Below, in pieces: positions 33,569 through 41,908 of a stretch of 55,154 nt of DNA. Location of the stretch: the NCBI RefSeq assembly GCF_002803095.1, contig NZ_PGLR01000039.1:1-55154 (forward strand). The letters are read 5' to 3'. The translations under genes were made by a program, and so were the position numbers. Below the pieces are notes generated by a model. The model was given only the letters and a program-made list of their open reading frames with translations, ran no database searches and was not told where the DNA came from. The DNA comes from Pseudomonas sp. ZH-FAD. Lineage in GTDB: Bacteria > Pseudomonadota > Gammaproteobacteria > Pseudomonadales > Pseudomonadaceae. Each line of letters begins with the position of its first letter. Position 1 is the first letter of the stretch.

Positions 33569-33913
33569 ATGTTCGACATCGGTTTTACCGAGCTGCTGCT
33601 GGTCGGTCTGGTGGCCCTGGTGGTGCTCGGCCCCGAGCGCCTGCCAGGCGCCGTGCGTACGGCCAGCCTGTGGATAGGCCGGATCAAGCGCAGCTTCAAC
33701 TCGATCAAGGCCGAGGTGGAGCGCGAGATCGGCGCCGACGAGATTCGCCGTCAGTTGCATAACGAGCGGATTCTCGAACTCGAGCGGGAAATGCAGGCGA
33801 TGAAGCAGGACATTCTCGGCACCGGCAAAAGCGACAATCCGCCAGCGGAGAACAGCGCCAAATCGACTGCCGACACGGCCCCGAGCGTTCAGGACAAGAA
33901 TCCCCAGCCATGA
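33569..33913 (+). CDS. tatB: Sec-independent protein translocase subunit TatB
   Basis: 114 residues, starting MFDIGFTELLLVGLVALVVLGPERLP, the TatB N-terminus (shown as MFDIGFTELLLVGLVALVV and LGPERLP), with an amphipathic helix and a long polar tail. Part of the TatBC signal-peptide receptor. Three bases after tatA, 4-bp overlap with tatC. Confidence 0.96.
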   Translation: MFDIGFTELLLVGLVALVVLGPERLPGAVRTASLWIGRIKRSFNSIKAEVEREIGADEIRRQLHNERILELEREMQAMKQDILGTGKSDNPPAENSAKSTADTAPSVQDKNPQP

Positions 33914-34704
33914 GCAATAATCCACAAGCCGACCAGGAAATGCCTCTGGTCTCGCACCTGGCCGAGCTGCGTACTCGCCTGTTGCGCTGTGTAGTGATCA
34001 TCCTGCTGATCTTCGCCGGCCTGTTCTACTTCGCTCAGGATATCTACGCCCTGGTCGCTGCGCCGTTACGCGCCTATCTGCCAGAAGGCGCGACGATGAT
34101 CGCCACAGGGGTCGCCTCGCCGTTCCTGACGCCATTCAAGCTGACCCTGATGTGTGCGTTGTTTCTAGGCATGCCGGTGATCCTGCACCAGATCTGGGGC
34201 TTCATCGCACCGGGGCTGTACACCCATGAGCGACGCATCGCGGTGCCACTGCTGATTTCCAGTATCTTCCTGTTCTATGCCGGCATGGCCTTCGCCTACT
34301 TCGTGGTGTTCCCGATCATGTTCGGTTTCTTCGCCAGCGTGACCCCGGAAGGCGTGGCGATGATGACCGACATCGGCCAGTACCTGGACTTCGTCCTGAC
34401 GCTGTTCTTCGCCTTTGGCGTGGCCTTCGAGATCCCTATCGCTACCTTCCTGGTTATCTGGGTAGGCATGGTCGACGTAGCGACTCTGCGCAAGAGCCGC
34501 CCCTATGTCATTGTCGGCTGCTTCGTGGTCGGTATGGTGCTGACGCCGCCGGACGTGTTCTCGCAGACCCTATTGGCCGTGCCGATGTGGCTATTGTTCG
34601 AGGCCGGTGTACTGGCTGGCGCGCTGGTCAAGCGCAAGCGCGACCAGGAACAGGCCGAAGAAGAAGCCAAGCCCGAAGACCAACCACCCGCACCGCTGCC
34701 GTGA
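33910..34704 (+). CDS. tatC: Sec-independent protein translocase subunit TatC
   Basis: 264 residues, six predicted membrane helices. The N-terminal MPLVSHLAELRTRLLRC and the conserved periplasmic/cytoplasmic loops (TPFKLTLMCALFLGMPVILHQ, in parts TPFKLTLMCALF and LGMPVILHQIWGF; PGLYTHERR) are those of TatC, the twin-arginine signal receptor. The stop TGA overlaps the GTG start of rsmE. Confidence 0.97.
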   Translation: MSNNPQADQEMPLVSHLAELRTRLLRCVVIILLIFAGLFYFAQDIYALVAAPLRAYLPEGATMIATGVASPFLTPFKLTLMCALFLGMPVILHQIWGFIAPGLYTHERRIAVPLLISSIFLFYAGMAFAYFVVFPIMFGFFASVTPEGVAMMTDIGQYLDFVLTLFFAFGVAFEIPIATFLVIWVGMVDVATLRKSRPYVIVGCFVVGMVLTPPDVFSQTLLAVPMWLLFEAGVLAGALVKRKRDQEQAEEEAKPEDQPPAPLP

Positions 34705-35411
34705 ACCTGCTGCTGCTGGAGGACGCCGACTTCGTCGGTGGCGAGCGGGTACGCCTCAGTGGCAGGCGCCTGAAACATCTACATGACGTGCATCGCGCCG
34801 AGACCGGTGATCGCCTGCGCGTCGGTCATCTTGGCGGGCTGATGGGCGAAGGCCGACTGATCGCTCTGGATGCCGAGCATGCCGAACTGCATGTCAGTCT
34901 CGACCAGCCGCCACCGGCCAAGCTACCGCTGACCCTGATCCTCGCCCTGCCCCGCCCGAAGATGCTCAAGCGCGTGCTGCAGACGGTCAGCGCCATGGGC
35001 GTGGCGCGCCTGGTATTGGTCAACAGCTACCGGGTGGAGAAGAGTTTCTGGCAGACACCGTTTCTCGAGGCCGAGGCCATTCGCGAACAGCTGATCCTCG
35101 GCCTGGAACAGGCGCGCGACACGGTGCTACCCGAAGTAAGCATCGAGAAACGCTTCAAGCCCTTCGTCGAGGATCGCCTACCGACCCTGGCGGCGGGAAC
35201 GCTTGGCCTGACCGGCCACCCCGGTGATTACCCGGCCTGCCCGCGTGCCGTCGAGCAACCGGTGACCCTGGCCATCGGCCCGGAGGGCGGCTGGATTCCC
35301 TACGAAGTCGAGCTGCTGCGCGAAGCCGCAGGCCTGCAGCCGGTGCAACTCGGCGAGCGAATCTTGCGAGTGGAGACGGCCGTGCCGGCGTTGCTGGCCA
35401 GATTGTTCTAA
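34701..35411 (+). CDS. rsmE: 16S rRNA m3U1498 methyltransferase
   Basis: 236 residues from the GTG at 34701-34703, which overlaps the tatC stop (GTGA) and yields the family N-terminus VNLLLLEDADF; the longer in-frame extension lies inside tatC. N-terminal PUA-like domain and C-terminal SPOUT knot fold with TLILALPRPKMLKRVLQ, LAIGPEGGW and LGERILRVETA. Methylates U1498 of 16S rRNA. Confidence 0.94.
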   Translation: MNLLLLEDADFVGGERVRLSGRRLKHLHDVHRAETGDRLRVGHLGGLMGEGRLIALDAEHAELHVSLDQPPPAKLPLTLILALPRPKMLKRVLQTVSAMGVARLVLVNSYRVEKSFWQTPFLEAEAIREQLILGLEQARDTVLPEVSIEKRFKPFVEDRLPTLAAGTLGLTGHPGDYPACPRAVEQPVTLAIGPEGGWIPYEVELLREAAGLQPVQLGERILRVETAVPALLARLF

Positions 35412-35421
35412 ACGCTCTTAC

Positions 35422-35485
35422 CTGCCCTACAACACACCTTCAGTGCTGTAGGGCGGACTCAGGAGCGCCAGCGAACAGTCCGCCA
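35422..35485. repeat. GTAGGGCGGACT palindromic repeat at the rsmE-dtd convergent junction
   Basis: GTAGGGCGGACTC at 35449-35461 and AGTCCGCC at 35478-35485 form the inverted ends of an element also present at 47048-47083. Just upstream, GCCCTACAAC (from 35424) pairs with GCTGTAGGGC across a short loop and may end rsmE transcripts. Confidence 0.75.
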
Positions 35486-35504
35486 AGCACGCCATACAGA
35501 TAAC

Positions 35505-35942
35505 TCAAACCTCCAACAGAAAGGTCACCGGCCCGTCGTTGACCAGGTGCACCTGCATATTGGCGCCGAAGCGTCCGGTGGCGACCTGCGGGTGCTGGGC
35601 CCTGGCCATTCCCACCAGAGCATCGAACAGCGCAGCACCCTGCGCGGGTGGCGCAGCGCTGGAGAAACTGGGGCGCATGCCGCTCTTGGTGTCAGCTGCC
35701 AGGGTGAACTGCGAGACCAACAACAGCCCGCCTTGCACGTCCGTCAGCGAGCGATTCATCTTGCCCGCCTCGTCGCTGAACACGCGGTAGTTCAGCAGCT
35801 TGTGCAACGCGCGGGACAGACTGGCCTGATCGTCCTGCGGCTCGATGCCGACCAGCGCCAGCAGGCCCTGATCGATGCTGCCCACCACCTCGCCTTCGAC
35901 CTCCACCCGTGCACCGCTGACGCGCTGGATCAGCAGCTTCAT
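35505..35942 (-). CDS. dtd: D-aminoacyl-tRNA deacylase
   Basis: Removes D-amino acids and misacylated glycine from tRNA. 145 residues with MKLLIQRVSGARVEVEG at the start, the SQFTLAADTKSGMRPSF active-site segment (catalytic Thr region) and the Gly-cisPro motif in NDGPVTFLLEV. Start overlaps the pip stop by 4 bp. Confidence 0.96.
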   Translation of the reverse strand: MKLLIQRVSGARVEVEGEVVGSIDQGLLALVGIEPQDDQASLSRALHKLLNYRVFSDEAGKMNRSLTDVQGGLLLVSQFTLAADTKSGMRPSFSSAAPPAQGAALFDALVGMARAQHPQVATGRFGANMQVHLVNDGPVTFLLEV

Positions 35943-36910
35943 GCATCCTCCGGCGGCAGGTCGAGCAGGCGCCGGGCCATCTGTTCGGCGGCGCGGATCA
36001 GCGCATCGGTGATACCGGGTTCCGCCGCCGAGTGGCCGGCGTCACGGATGATCTGCAGCTCGCTGTTGGGCCAGACCTGGTGCAGCGCCCAGGCGTTGTC
36101 CAGCGGGCAGATGGCGTCGTAGCGACCGTGCACGATGATGCCCGGCAGATGGGCGATCTTCGGCATGTCACGGAGCAGCTGGTTAGGCTCGAGGAAGGCC
36201 TCGTTGACGAAGTAGTGGCACTCGATACGGGCGATGGACAGTGCCCGATGCGCCTCGCTGAAGCGCTCGACCACCTGGGTGTTCGGACGCAGGGTGGCAG
36301 TACGCCCCTCCCAGGTCGACCAGGCCTTGGCCGCATGCATCTGGGCGATCTGGTCGGTACCCGTCAGGCGCTTGTAGAAGGCCTGCATCAGGTCGCCACG
36401 CTCCTCGACCGGGATGGGCGCCACGTAATCCTCCCAGTAATCGGGGAACAGGCGGCTGGCGCCTTCCTGATAGAACCAGCTGAACTCCTGCGGCCGACAC
36501 AGGAAGATGCCGCGCAGGATCAGTCCATGCACGCGCTGCGGATGCGCCTGTGCATAGGCCAACGCCAGGGTCGAGCCCCAGGAGCCACCGAACAGCACGA
36601 ACTTGTCGATGCCCAGATGCTCGCGAATACGCTCGATATCGGCGATCAGCGCCTGGGTGGTGTTGTTCTCCAGACTCGCGTGCGGCGTCGAACGGCCACA
36701 GCCGCGCTGGTCGAAGGTGACGATGCGGTACAGGGCGGGATCGAAGTAACGGCGGCTGGCAGAGTCGCAGCCGGCGCCGGGGCCGCCATGAATGAACAGT
36801 ACCGGCAACCCATCCGCAGAGCCGCTCTCGTCGATGTACAGCACGTGCGGTTGCTCGACCGCCAGTTCATGGCGAGCGTAGGGTTTGATCTCCGGGTACA
36901 AAGTCTGCAT
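35939..36910 (-). CDS. pip: Proline iminopeptidase
   Basis: 323-residue alpha/beta hydrolase of peptidase family S33 that removes N-terminal proline. HGGPGAGCDSASRRYFDP forms the oxyanion region, GGSWGSTLALAYAQ the nucleophile elbow, and DAGHSA carries the catalytic His. Length and sequence match bacterial prolyl aminopeptidases. Overlaps dtd by 4 bp, so pip-dtd is an operon. Confidence 0.95.
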   Translation of the reverse strand: MQTLYPEIKPYARHELAVEQPHVLYIDESGSADGLPVLFIHGGPGAGCDSASRRYFDPALYRIVTFDQRGCGRSTPHASLENNTTQALIADIERIREHLGIDKFVLFGGSWGSTLALAYAQAHPQRVHGLILRGIFLCRPQEFSWFYQEGASRLFPDYWEDYVAPIPVEERGDLMQAFYKRLTGTDQIAQMHAAKAWSTWEGRTATLRPNTQVVERFSEAHRALSIARIECHYFVNEAFLEPNQLLRDMPKIAHLPGIIVHGRYDAICPLDNAWALHQVWPNSELQIIRDAGHSAAEPGITDALIRAAEQMARRLLDLPPEDA

Positions 36911-36988
36911 GGTTGGCTCCTGTTGGCTGGGCTACAACTGCCGTGTTCCACTCTGCCCGGCATCATAACCATGAAAAGGAAGTTCAGC

Positions 36989-37426
36989 ATGTCGATGCGT
37001 CATCTGGCTTGGTCGCTGTTTATGTCCTTCACCCTCCTGCTCGCCGGCTGCGGCGGCCGTGACGACCCACAGGCCGCTCTGGAGGCGGCCGTTCAGCGTT
37101 TGCAGGACAACATCGAGGCCAAGAGCACCGGTGCAGTGCTGGAGCAGTTGCATGGCGACTTCCTCGCCCGCCAGGAGCTGGACCGTGAATGGGCCAAACG
37201 CACCATGACCCTGCTGTTCCTGCGCCACAAGAACATCAAGGTCATCGCACTGGGCAAGAACAGCTGGATCGACGCTGCGATCAGCAGCAAGGGCTATACC
37301 GAAGCTCAGGTAGGCCTGAGTGGCGCCGAGGGGTTGATCCCTGACAGCGCGCGGCACTATTCAGTGAAGCTGGAATGGTGGCTCGACGGCAGCGAATGGA
37401 AGCTGGCGCGCCTGGATTGGGAGTGA
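36989..37426 (+). CDS. Small lipoprotein of unknown function
   Basis: 145 residues from ATG 36989, chosen over ATG 36971 because AGGA lies 8 bp upstream of the former. Lipobox LLAGC near residue 21, followed by a helical region (DPQAALEAAVQRLQDNIEAK) and a C-terminal beta-rich part (SVKLEWWLDGSEWKLARLDWE, shown as VKLEWWLDGSEWKLARLDW). It resembles NTF2-like or nuclear-transport-fold lipoproteins by length and layout, but I do not recognise a defined family. Divergent from pip. A homologue sits next to pip in other Pseudomonas. Confidence 0.8.
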   Translation: MSMRHLAWSLFMSFTLLLAGCGGRDDPQAALEAAVQRLQDNIEAKSTGAVLEQLHGDFLARQELDREWAKRTMTLLFLRHKNIKVIALGKNSWIDAAISSKGYTEAQVGLSGAEGLIPDSARHYSVKLEWWLDGSEWKLARLDWE

Positions 37427-37430
37427 AATC

Positions 37431-37488
37431 GTAGCCCGGATCAATCCGGGAAATCCCGGTAGACACCCCCGGATTGCATCCGGGCTAC
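37431..37488. repeat. GTAGCCCGGAT palindromic repeat, copy 2
   Basis: 58-bp copy bounded by GTAGCCCGGATCAATCCGGG and CCGGATTGCATCCGGGCTAC. It fills the junction between the converging lipoprotein gene and lipocalin gene, so it may double as a transcription stop. Confidence 0.88.
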
Positions 37489-37502
37489 GGGCGAGCGCTG
37501 GA

Positions 37503-38045
37503 TCAATCGGCCTGACGCCAGATCAGGTCCGAGGTGACGTAGCCCTGCTCGCGCGCGACGCTGAGCAGCTTGTCGCGGGTTTCCTGATCCACTTCAGGGG
37601 TGCGCGAGAGCAGCCAGAGGTACTTGTGCTCCGGGTGACCGACCAGTGCCACGCGATAGTCCTCGTCGTGGTAGATCACCCAGTAGTCGCCCTTGATCGG
37701 TAGCAGCTTGCTGGCCCAGTTATCGAAGCGCACCCACAGCTTGTCGGTTTGCCCTTCGACCTGAGGCTCGGCGATGCCCTTGGCTTCGATCCACTCATCG
37801 TCCTTGTCGCGGCAGCGGTTGGTCACGTCGATGCGGCCATCGTCACGCAGACCGTAATGCGCTTCGGACTGCACGCAGTTGCGCTGGAAGAACATCGGCA
37901 GGCGCGCCAGCTCGTACCAGGTGCCCTGGTAGCGCTGCAGGTCGACCTGCATGGTCTGCGGTGGCGGTTTGGGGATGCTGCCGGTACCGGAATTGGCGCA
38001 GCCGGCCAGGGCGAGAATGGCGCTGGCGATTAGGATCGAACGCAT
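37503..38045 (-). CDS. blc: Outer-membrane lipocalin (Blc-like)
   Basis: 180 residues with lipobox LAGC (about Cys16). Lipocalin signature YQGTWYELARLPMFFQRNCVQ (in parts YQGTWYELARLP and MFFQRNCVQ), the YGLRDDGRIDVTNRC strand pair, and YWVIYHDEDYRVALVGHPEHKYLWLLSRTP (in part YRVALVGHPEHKYLWLLSR). Bacterial lipocalins bind lysophospholipids or fatty acids at the outer membrane. It is followed upstream by a small lipoprotein gene in the same direction (12 bp). Confidence 0.93.
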   Translation of the reverse strand: MRSILIASAILALAGCANSGTGSIPKPPPQTMQVDLQRYQGTWYELARLPMFFQRNCVQSEAHYGLRDDGRIDVTNRCRDKDDEWIEAKGIAEPQVEGQTDKLWVRFDNWASKLLPIKGDYWVIYHDEDYRVALVGHPEHKYLWLLSRTPEVDQETRDKLLSVAREQGYVTSDLIWRQAD

Positions 38046-38057
38046 GGAAGCTCCTGT

Positions 38058-38309
38058 TTACTTGAGTCCCTTGCCGGAGAACAGCATGACCTTATCCCCG
38101 GCGTACTGGACACTGATATAGGCCTTGTCGTCGCCCCAGGTGCAACTGGTCATCCCCAGTGCGCCGGCACATTCACCGGGCGCGCCGAGCAGGCTTTCCA
38201 CTTCCTGCTTGCTCATACCGGCCTTGAGCTTGGAGTAGTTTTCCTGATTGACCTTGCTGCAGGCGGCGAGCAGGCAACAGGCGAGCAACGCGACGATACG
38301 CATCGACAT
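38058..38309 (-). CDS. Small BamE/SmpA-like lipoprotein
   Basis: 83 residues, ATG at 38307-38309 with AGGAG 8 bp upstream. Lipobox LLAAC, then the SmpA/OmlA-type motif YSKLKAGMSKQEVESLLGAPG, a pair of cysteines (ECAGALGMTSCTW) and a beta strand end (YISVQYAGDKVMLFSGKGL). Much shorter than BamE and so not the Bam component itself. Probably co-transcribed with the lipocalin. Function unknown. Confidence 0.82.
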   Translation of the reverse strand: MSMRIVALLACCLLAACSKVNQENYSKLKAGMSKQEVESLLGAPGECAGALGMTSCTWGDDKAYISVQYAGDKVMLFSGKGLK

Positions 38310-38378
38310 GGATGAAGCTCCTGATGGGAAGGTGCCAGCAAGCTTGGCATAGCCGGCGACGACTTGCCCGCTTGGAGT

Positions 38379-38978
38379 TCAGAAACGCGAGCCGGGTTCC
38401 CGCAGGAAGGCCTGTTCTTCGTCAGTGCAGGCGCGATCGAGAATGGCGTTGCGATGAGGGAAGCGACCGAAGCGCGCAATCACCCGCTGGTGACGCTCGG
38501 CGAAGTCGAGAAAGTCGGCGAACAATGGCCGCTCATCGACAGCGGCTTCGTTCAGCAGATCAGCAAACAGTTCGACGGCGCGGTCCTGCAAGGGTAGATC
38601 TTCGGCGTGCTCGAAGACCAGATAGGCAAACACCCGCTGGATCGGCGTCAGCCTATGATCCCAGCCACGCTCAAGGCCTTCCTGCAGCAATGGGCGAGCC
38701 CGGCTGTCGCCGGCAAAGGCCCGCGGCGTATCGCGAAAGATCATGCGCGGCAGTTGATCGAGCAGGATCAGCTGTGCCAGCCAACCCTGCGGGTCATCCA
38801 GCCAATCCCTGAACTCGCCAGCCAGTGCCCGCTCGACCAGGGCGCCGAAACGCGCCTCGGCTTCACGGTCCTGGCTGTCACGCTTGCCGAACCACAACCC
38901 CCGGCGCGCCGCTGCGATCTCGGTAGCGCTGCCTTCGGCACCGAACCACCAGTCGAGCAGCGGTTGCCAGGCGCTCAT
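38379..38978 (-). CDS. DUF924 family protein
   Basis: 199 residues, all-alpha TPR-like fold of the DUF924 family. Conserved segments: WWFGAEGSATE, LWFGKRDSQDREAEARFG, LILLDQLPRMIFRDTPRAFAGD (in part LDQLPRMIFRDTPRAFAGD), FAYLVFEHAEDLPLQ and RFGRFPHRNAIL. No enzymatic role is established. Its ATG overlaps the fbp stop by one base. Confidence 0.9.
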   Translation of the reverse strand: MSAWQPLLDWWFGAEGSATEIAAARRGLWFGKRDSQDREAEARFGALVERALAGEFRDWLDDPQGWLAQLILLDQLPRMIFRDTPRAFAGDSRARPLLQEGLERGWDHRLTPIQRVFAYLVFEHAEDLPLQDRAVELFADLLNEAAVDERPLFADFLDFAERHQRVIARFGRFPHRNAILDRACTDEEQAFLREPGSRF

Positions 38979-39985
38979 CAGTTGCGGTGGTAGGCGGTGA
39001 TACGCAGCACTTCTTCCTTGGAGCCGAGGAATACCGGCACGCGCTGGTGCAGGGAAGTGGGCTGGATATCGAGAATACGCTGGTTACCGTCGGTCGCAGC
39101 GCCACCGGCCTGTTCGATGATCATCGACATCGGGTTGGCCTCGTACATCAGGCGCAGCTTGCCCGGCTTGTCCGGCTCGCGGGCGTCGCGCGGGTACATG
39201 AACACACCGCCACGGGTGAGGATGCGATGCACGTCGGCCACCATCGAGGCGATCCAGCGCATGTTGTAGTTACGCCCCAGCGGCCCGGTCTCGCCGGCCA
39301 GCAGCTCGGAGACATAACGCTGCACCGGGGCTTCCCAGTGGCGCTGGTTGGACATGTTGATGGCGAATTCCTTGGTCGACTCCGGCACCTTGATGTTGTC
39401 GTGGGTGAGCACGAAGCTGCCAAGTTCACGATCCAGGGTGAAGCCTTTCACGCCGTCACCCAGGGTCAGCATCAGCATGGTCTGCGGACCATAGATGGCG
39501 TAGCCGGCCGCGACCTGCTGGGTGCCCGGCTGGAGAAAGGCTTCCTCGCCCAGGTCGCCGGTTTCACCGTTGCGCTCGGGGCTGCGCAGCACCGAGAAGA
39601 TGGTGCCTACCGAGACGTTGACGTCGATATTGCTGGAGCCGTCCAGCGGGTCGAACACCAGCAGATAGGCACCTTTCGGGTACTTGCCCGGGATCTGGTA
39701 GGCGTTGTCCATTTCCTCGGAGGCCATGCCGGCCAGGTGGCCGCCCCACTCGTTGGCTTCGAGCAGGATCTCGTTGGAGATCACGTCGAGCTTCTTCTGC
39801 ACTTCGCCCTGCACGTTCTCGCTGTCCAGGCTGCCCAGCACGCCGCCAAGGGCGCCCTTGGACACCTGGTGGCTGATCGCCTTGCAGGCCCGTGCCACGA
39901 CTTCGATAAGGAAACGCAGGTCGGCCGGGGTGTTGTGGCTGCGGGTCTGCTCGATCAGGTAGCGGCTCAGGGTGACGCGGGACAT
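38978..39985 (-). CDS. fbp: Fructose-1,6-bisphosphatase class I
   Basis: Gluconeogenic hydrolysis of fructose-1,6-bisphosphate. 335 residues from ATG 39983-39985. The metal site is in FDPLDGSSNIDVNVSVGTIF, other signatures are ASEEMDNAYQ and the sugar-binding NYNMRWIASMVADVHRIL and KLRLMYEANPMS. In Pseudomonas, which lack phosphofructokinase, this enzyme is central to gluconeogenesis. A downstream coupled DUF924 gene shares the transcript. Confidence 0.96.
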   Translation of the reverse strand: MSRVTLSRYLIEQTRSHNTPADLRFLIEVVARACKAISHQVSKGALGGVLGSLDSENVQGEVQKKLDVISNEILLEANEWGGHLAGMASEEMDNAYQIPGKYPKGAYLLVFDPLDGSSNIDVNVSVGTIFSVLRSPERNGETGDLGEEAFLQPGTQQVAAGYAIYGPQTMLMLTLGDGVKGFTLDRELGSFVLTHDNIKVPESTKEFAINMSNQRHWEAPVQRYVSELLAGETGPLGRNYNMRWIASMVADVHRILTRGGVFMYPRDAREPDKPGKLRLMYEANPMSMIIEQAGGAATDGNQRILDIQPTSLHQRVPVFLGSKEEVLRITAYHRN

Positions 39986-40020
39986 GGACGGCTCCGGAAA
40001 GGGAAAAAATCGCGCGCAGT

Positions 40021-41721
40021 TTAACCCGAGTCGCCGCGCAATGCTGCCTGCCGGGATGGATGGCTGAGATCGGCGTCTGCCAGCAGCCCGCAAACACGAT
40101 TGCGCCCGTCGCGTTTGGCCTGGTACAGCGCAGCGTCGGCAGCCTGCAGCAGCTCGTCGAGTGCCTGCCCCTGCTCAGGCCAATGGGCCAGGCCGGCAGA
40201 CAGGGTCACACGCTGGTCGCCGCCACGAGTGGCGACATCGCGAGTCGCCAGTTGCGCGCAGATGCTCTGCAGGCGTTCGCTGGCCTCGCGCGGATCGACG
40301 CCCGGCAATATCAGCAGAAACTCTTCGCCGCCAATGCGAAACACCGCATCTGAGCTGCGCAGGTTATCCAGCAGGTGCTGCGCGACGGCCTTGAGTACGT
40401 CGTCGCCGACCAGGTGGCCGCATTCGTCGTTGAGGCGCTTGAAGTGATCGAGATCGATCAGGGCCAGCGCCAGTGGCAGGTTCTCGCGCTGTGCCCTGGC
40501 CAGTTCGCGTTCGAAGAACTCATCCAGATAACGGCGGTTGTACAGCCCGGTCAGCGGATCGCACAGGGCCTGCTCGCGCAGTTGCTCGTGCAGGCTGGAG
40601 ATGGTGCGCAGACGCTCCTCACTCAGCGCCAGGGCCTCGGCCAGCTTGAGCTCACTGAGGTGACGCTGGGTCACGTCACGGATATAGAGCATGTGGCCGA
40701 GCAGGGTCGGGCCATGGCGGGTGGCGCGCTGGATGGCGCGCACGCGCACCTCGTAGTAGCGCGCGGCGCTGGTCAGCGTCAGCGGCAGGTCCTGCTCGGG
40801 GCCGTTGTGTTCTTGCAGCAACTGCTGCAGATCGGCACCGAAAACCGGCCACTGCCCCAACTCGGTGCCTTGCCATCCCGATTGCAGGCCTGCCAGTTTC
40901 AGCGCCGCCGGGTTGGCCTCGATCACGCGCCCACGCGGGTCGATCACCAGCACCGGATCGAGCAAGGCTTCGAGCAGCAGATGACGGGCTACCGGCAACA
41001 GGTCGAACAGGCGCACTCCGACGATCAACCAGGAAAAAGCAATCAGGGTGAACGCGAAACTGAAAGGCGTCGGGTCGAAGCCGAACAGCGTCCAGCCGAA
41101 CCCCACATAACCGATATTGGCCACCCAAGGCACCGCGGTGACCAGCACGAAGGCCAGATAGTGGCGGCGATGCAACCCCTGACTCAGCGCCGCGGCACGC
41201 GTCACCACGCCCATGCAGAAGGCCATGAACAGGTAGACGTAGACGGCGGTGGCGTAGAACAGCGGGCCATGCTCGTAGCGCACCGGCGCACCCAGGCTGG
41301 CGTCGACCGGCGCACTGCCAGCCCCGTAGAACAGACCATGCCAGGGATTGCTCAGCGCCAGAGCCCAGACCAGCAGCGGCATCAGGCTCAGCACGAGGAT
41401 GCTGCTGCGCGCCAGAGAGGCGCGCATGCTGTTGACGTATTGCCAGAGGAAGACCGCCCAGAACGTCGGCGTGGCAACGATGCCGGGCCAGGCCATGCTG
41501 GCCCAGAACATCTTGCAGTCGGCGGCGAAGAAGCTCATCTCAAGAGCCGCGGCGCCCATCCACCACAAGCTGGCCAAGTGCAGCAGGATAAAGCTGTCAC
41601 GCCCCGGGAAGTCGCGCTGCCGGGTCACCCAGTGCGCCAGCAGGATCACGCCGAGGCAGACCAGCAGCGTCACCAGCACCGGCGCCGAGAAACTCCAGCC
41701 GGAAGCCATGCAGGCCTGCAT
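40021..41721 (-). CDS. Membrane-bound diguanylate cyclase (7TM-PAS-GGDEF)
   Basis: 566 residues from ATG 41719-41721, with GGAGG 8 bp upstream; the in-frame ATG at 41772 has no such site. An N-terminal set of seven hydrophobic helices (about 10-230, histidine-kinase 7TM type) is followed by a PAS domain (about 245-350: DPVLVIDPRGRVIEANPAAL), a short coiled coil and a GGDEF domain (about 390-550). The active site is GGEEF, preceded by RSSD with five residues between, a product-inhibition I-site. So it should make c-di-GMP and be feedback-controlled; the signal sensed is unknown. It ends 35 bp before fbp. Confidence 0.92.
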   Translation of the reverse strand: MQACMASGWSFSAPVLVTLLVCLGVILLAHWVTRQRDFPGRDSFILLHLASLWWMGAAALEMSFFAADCKMFWASMAWPGIVATPTFWAVFLWQYVNSMRASLARSSILVLSLMPLLVWALALSNPWHGLFYGAGSAPVDASLGAPVRYEHGPLFYATAVYVYLFMAFCMGVVTRAAALSQGLHRRHYLAFVLVTAVPWVANIGYVGFGWTLFGFDPTPFSFAFTLIAFSWLIVGVRLFDLLPVARHLLLEALLDPVLVIDPRGRVIEANPAALKLAGLQSGWQGTELGQWPVFGADLQQLLQEHNGPEQDLPLTLTSAARYYEVRVRAIQRATRHGPTLLGHMLYIRDVTQRHLSELKLAEALALSEERLRTISSLHEQLREQALCDPLTGLYNRRYLDEFFERELARAQRENLPLALALIDLDHFKRLNDECGHLVGDDVLKAVAQHLLDNLRSSDAVFRIGGEEFLLILPGVDPREASERLQSICAQLATRDVATRGGDQRVTLSAGLAHWPEQGQALDELLQAADAALYQAKRDGRNRVCGLLADADLSHPSRQAALRGDSG

Positions 41722-41867
41722 CAGCGACTCCTCCGCATTCCCGGCGAAGCAGTGCGTGAGTCGCATACGCAAGCGACACGAGGCGACTGGGCGATGACGC
41801 GAATCGAAATACGCAAGGGCCTTCCTGACCTTCCATGCTGGATTGGCGCGGGGTGCCTAAGATACTG

Positions 41868-41893
41868 CAAAAGCCCTGCCGCAGCTGGGCTTT
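41868..41893 (-). terminator. Probable terminator of the DUF2339-DUF3999 operon
   Basis: AAAGCCC (41870-41876) pairs with GGGCTTT (41887-41893); read on the minus strand the stem is followed by TTTTGC. It lies 16 bp after the DUF3999 stop. Confidence 0.5.
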
Positions 41894-41908
41894 ATGGGTC
41901 CATGCCTC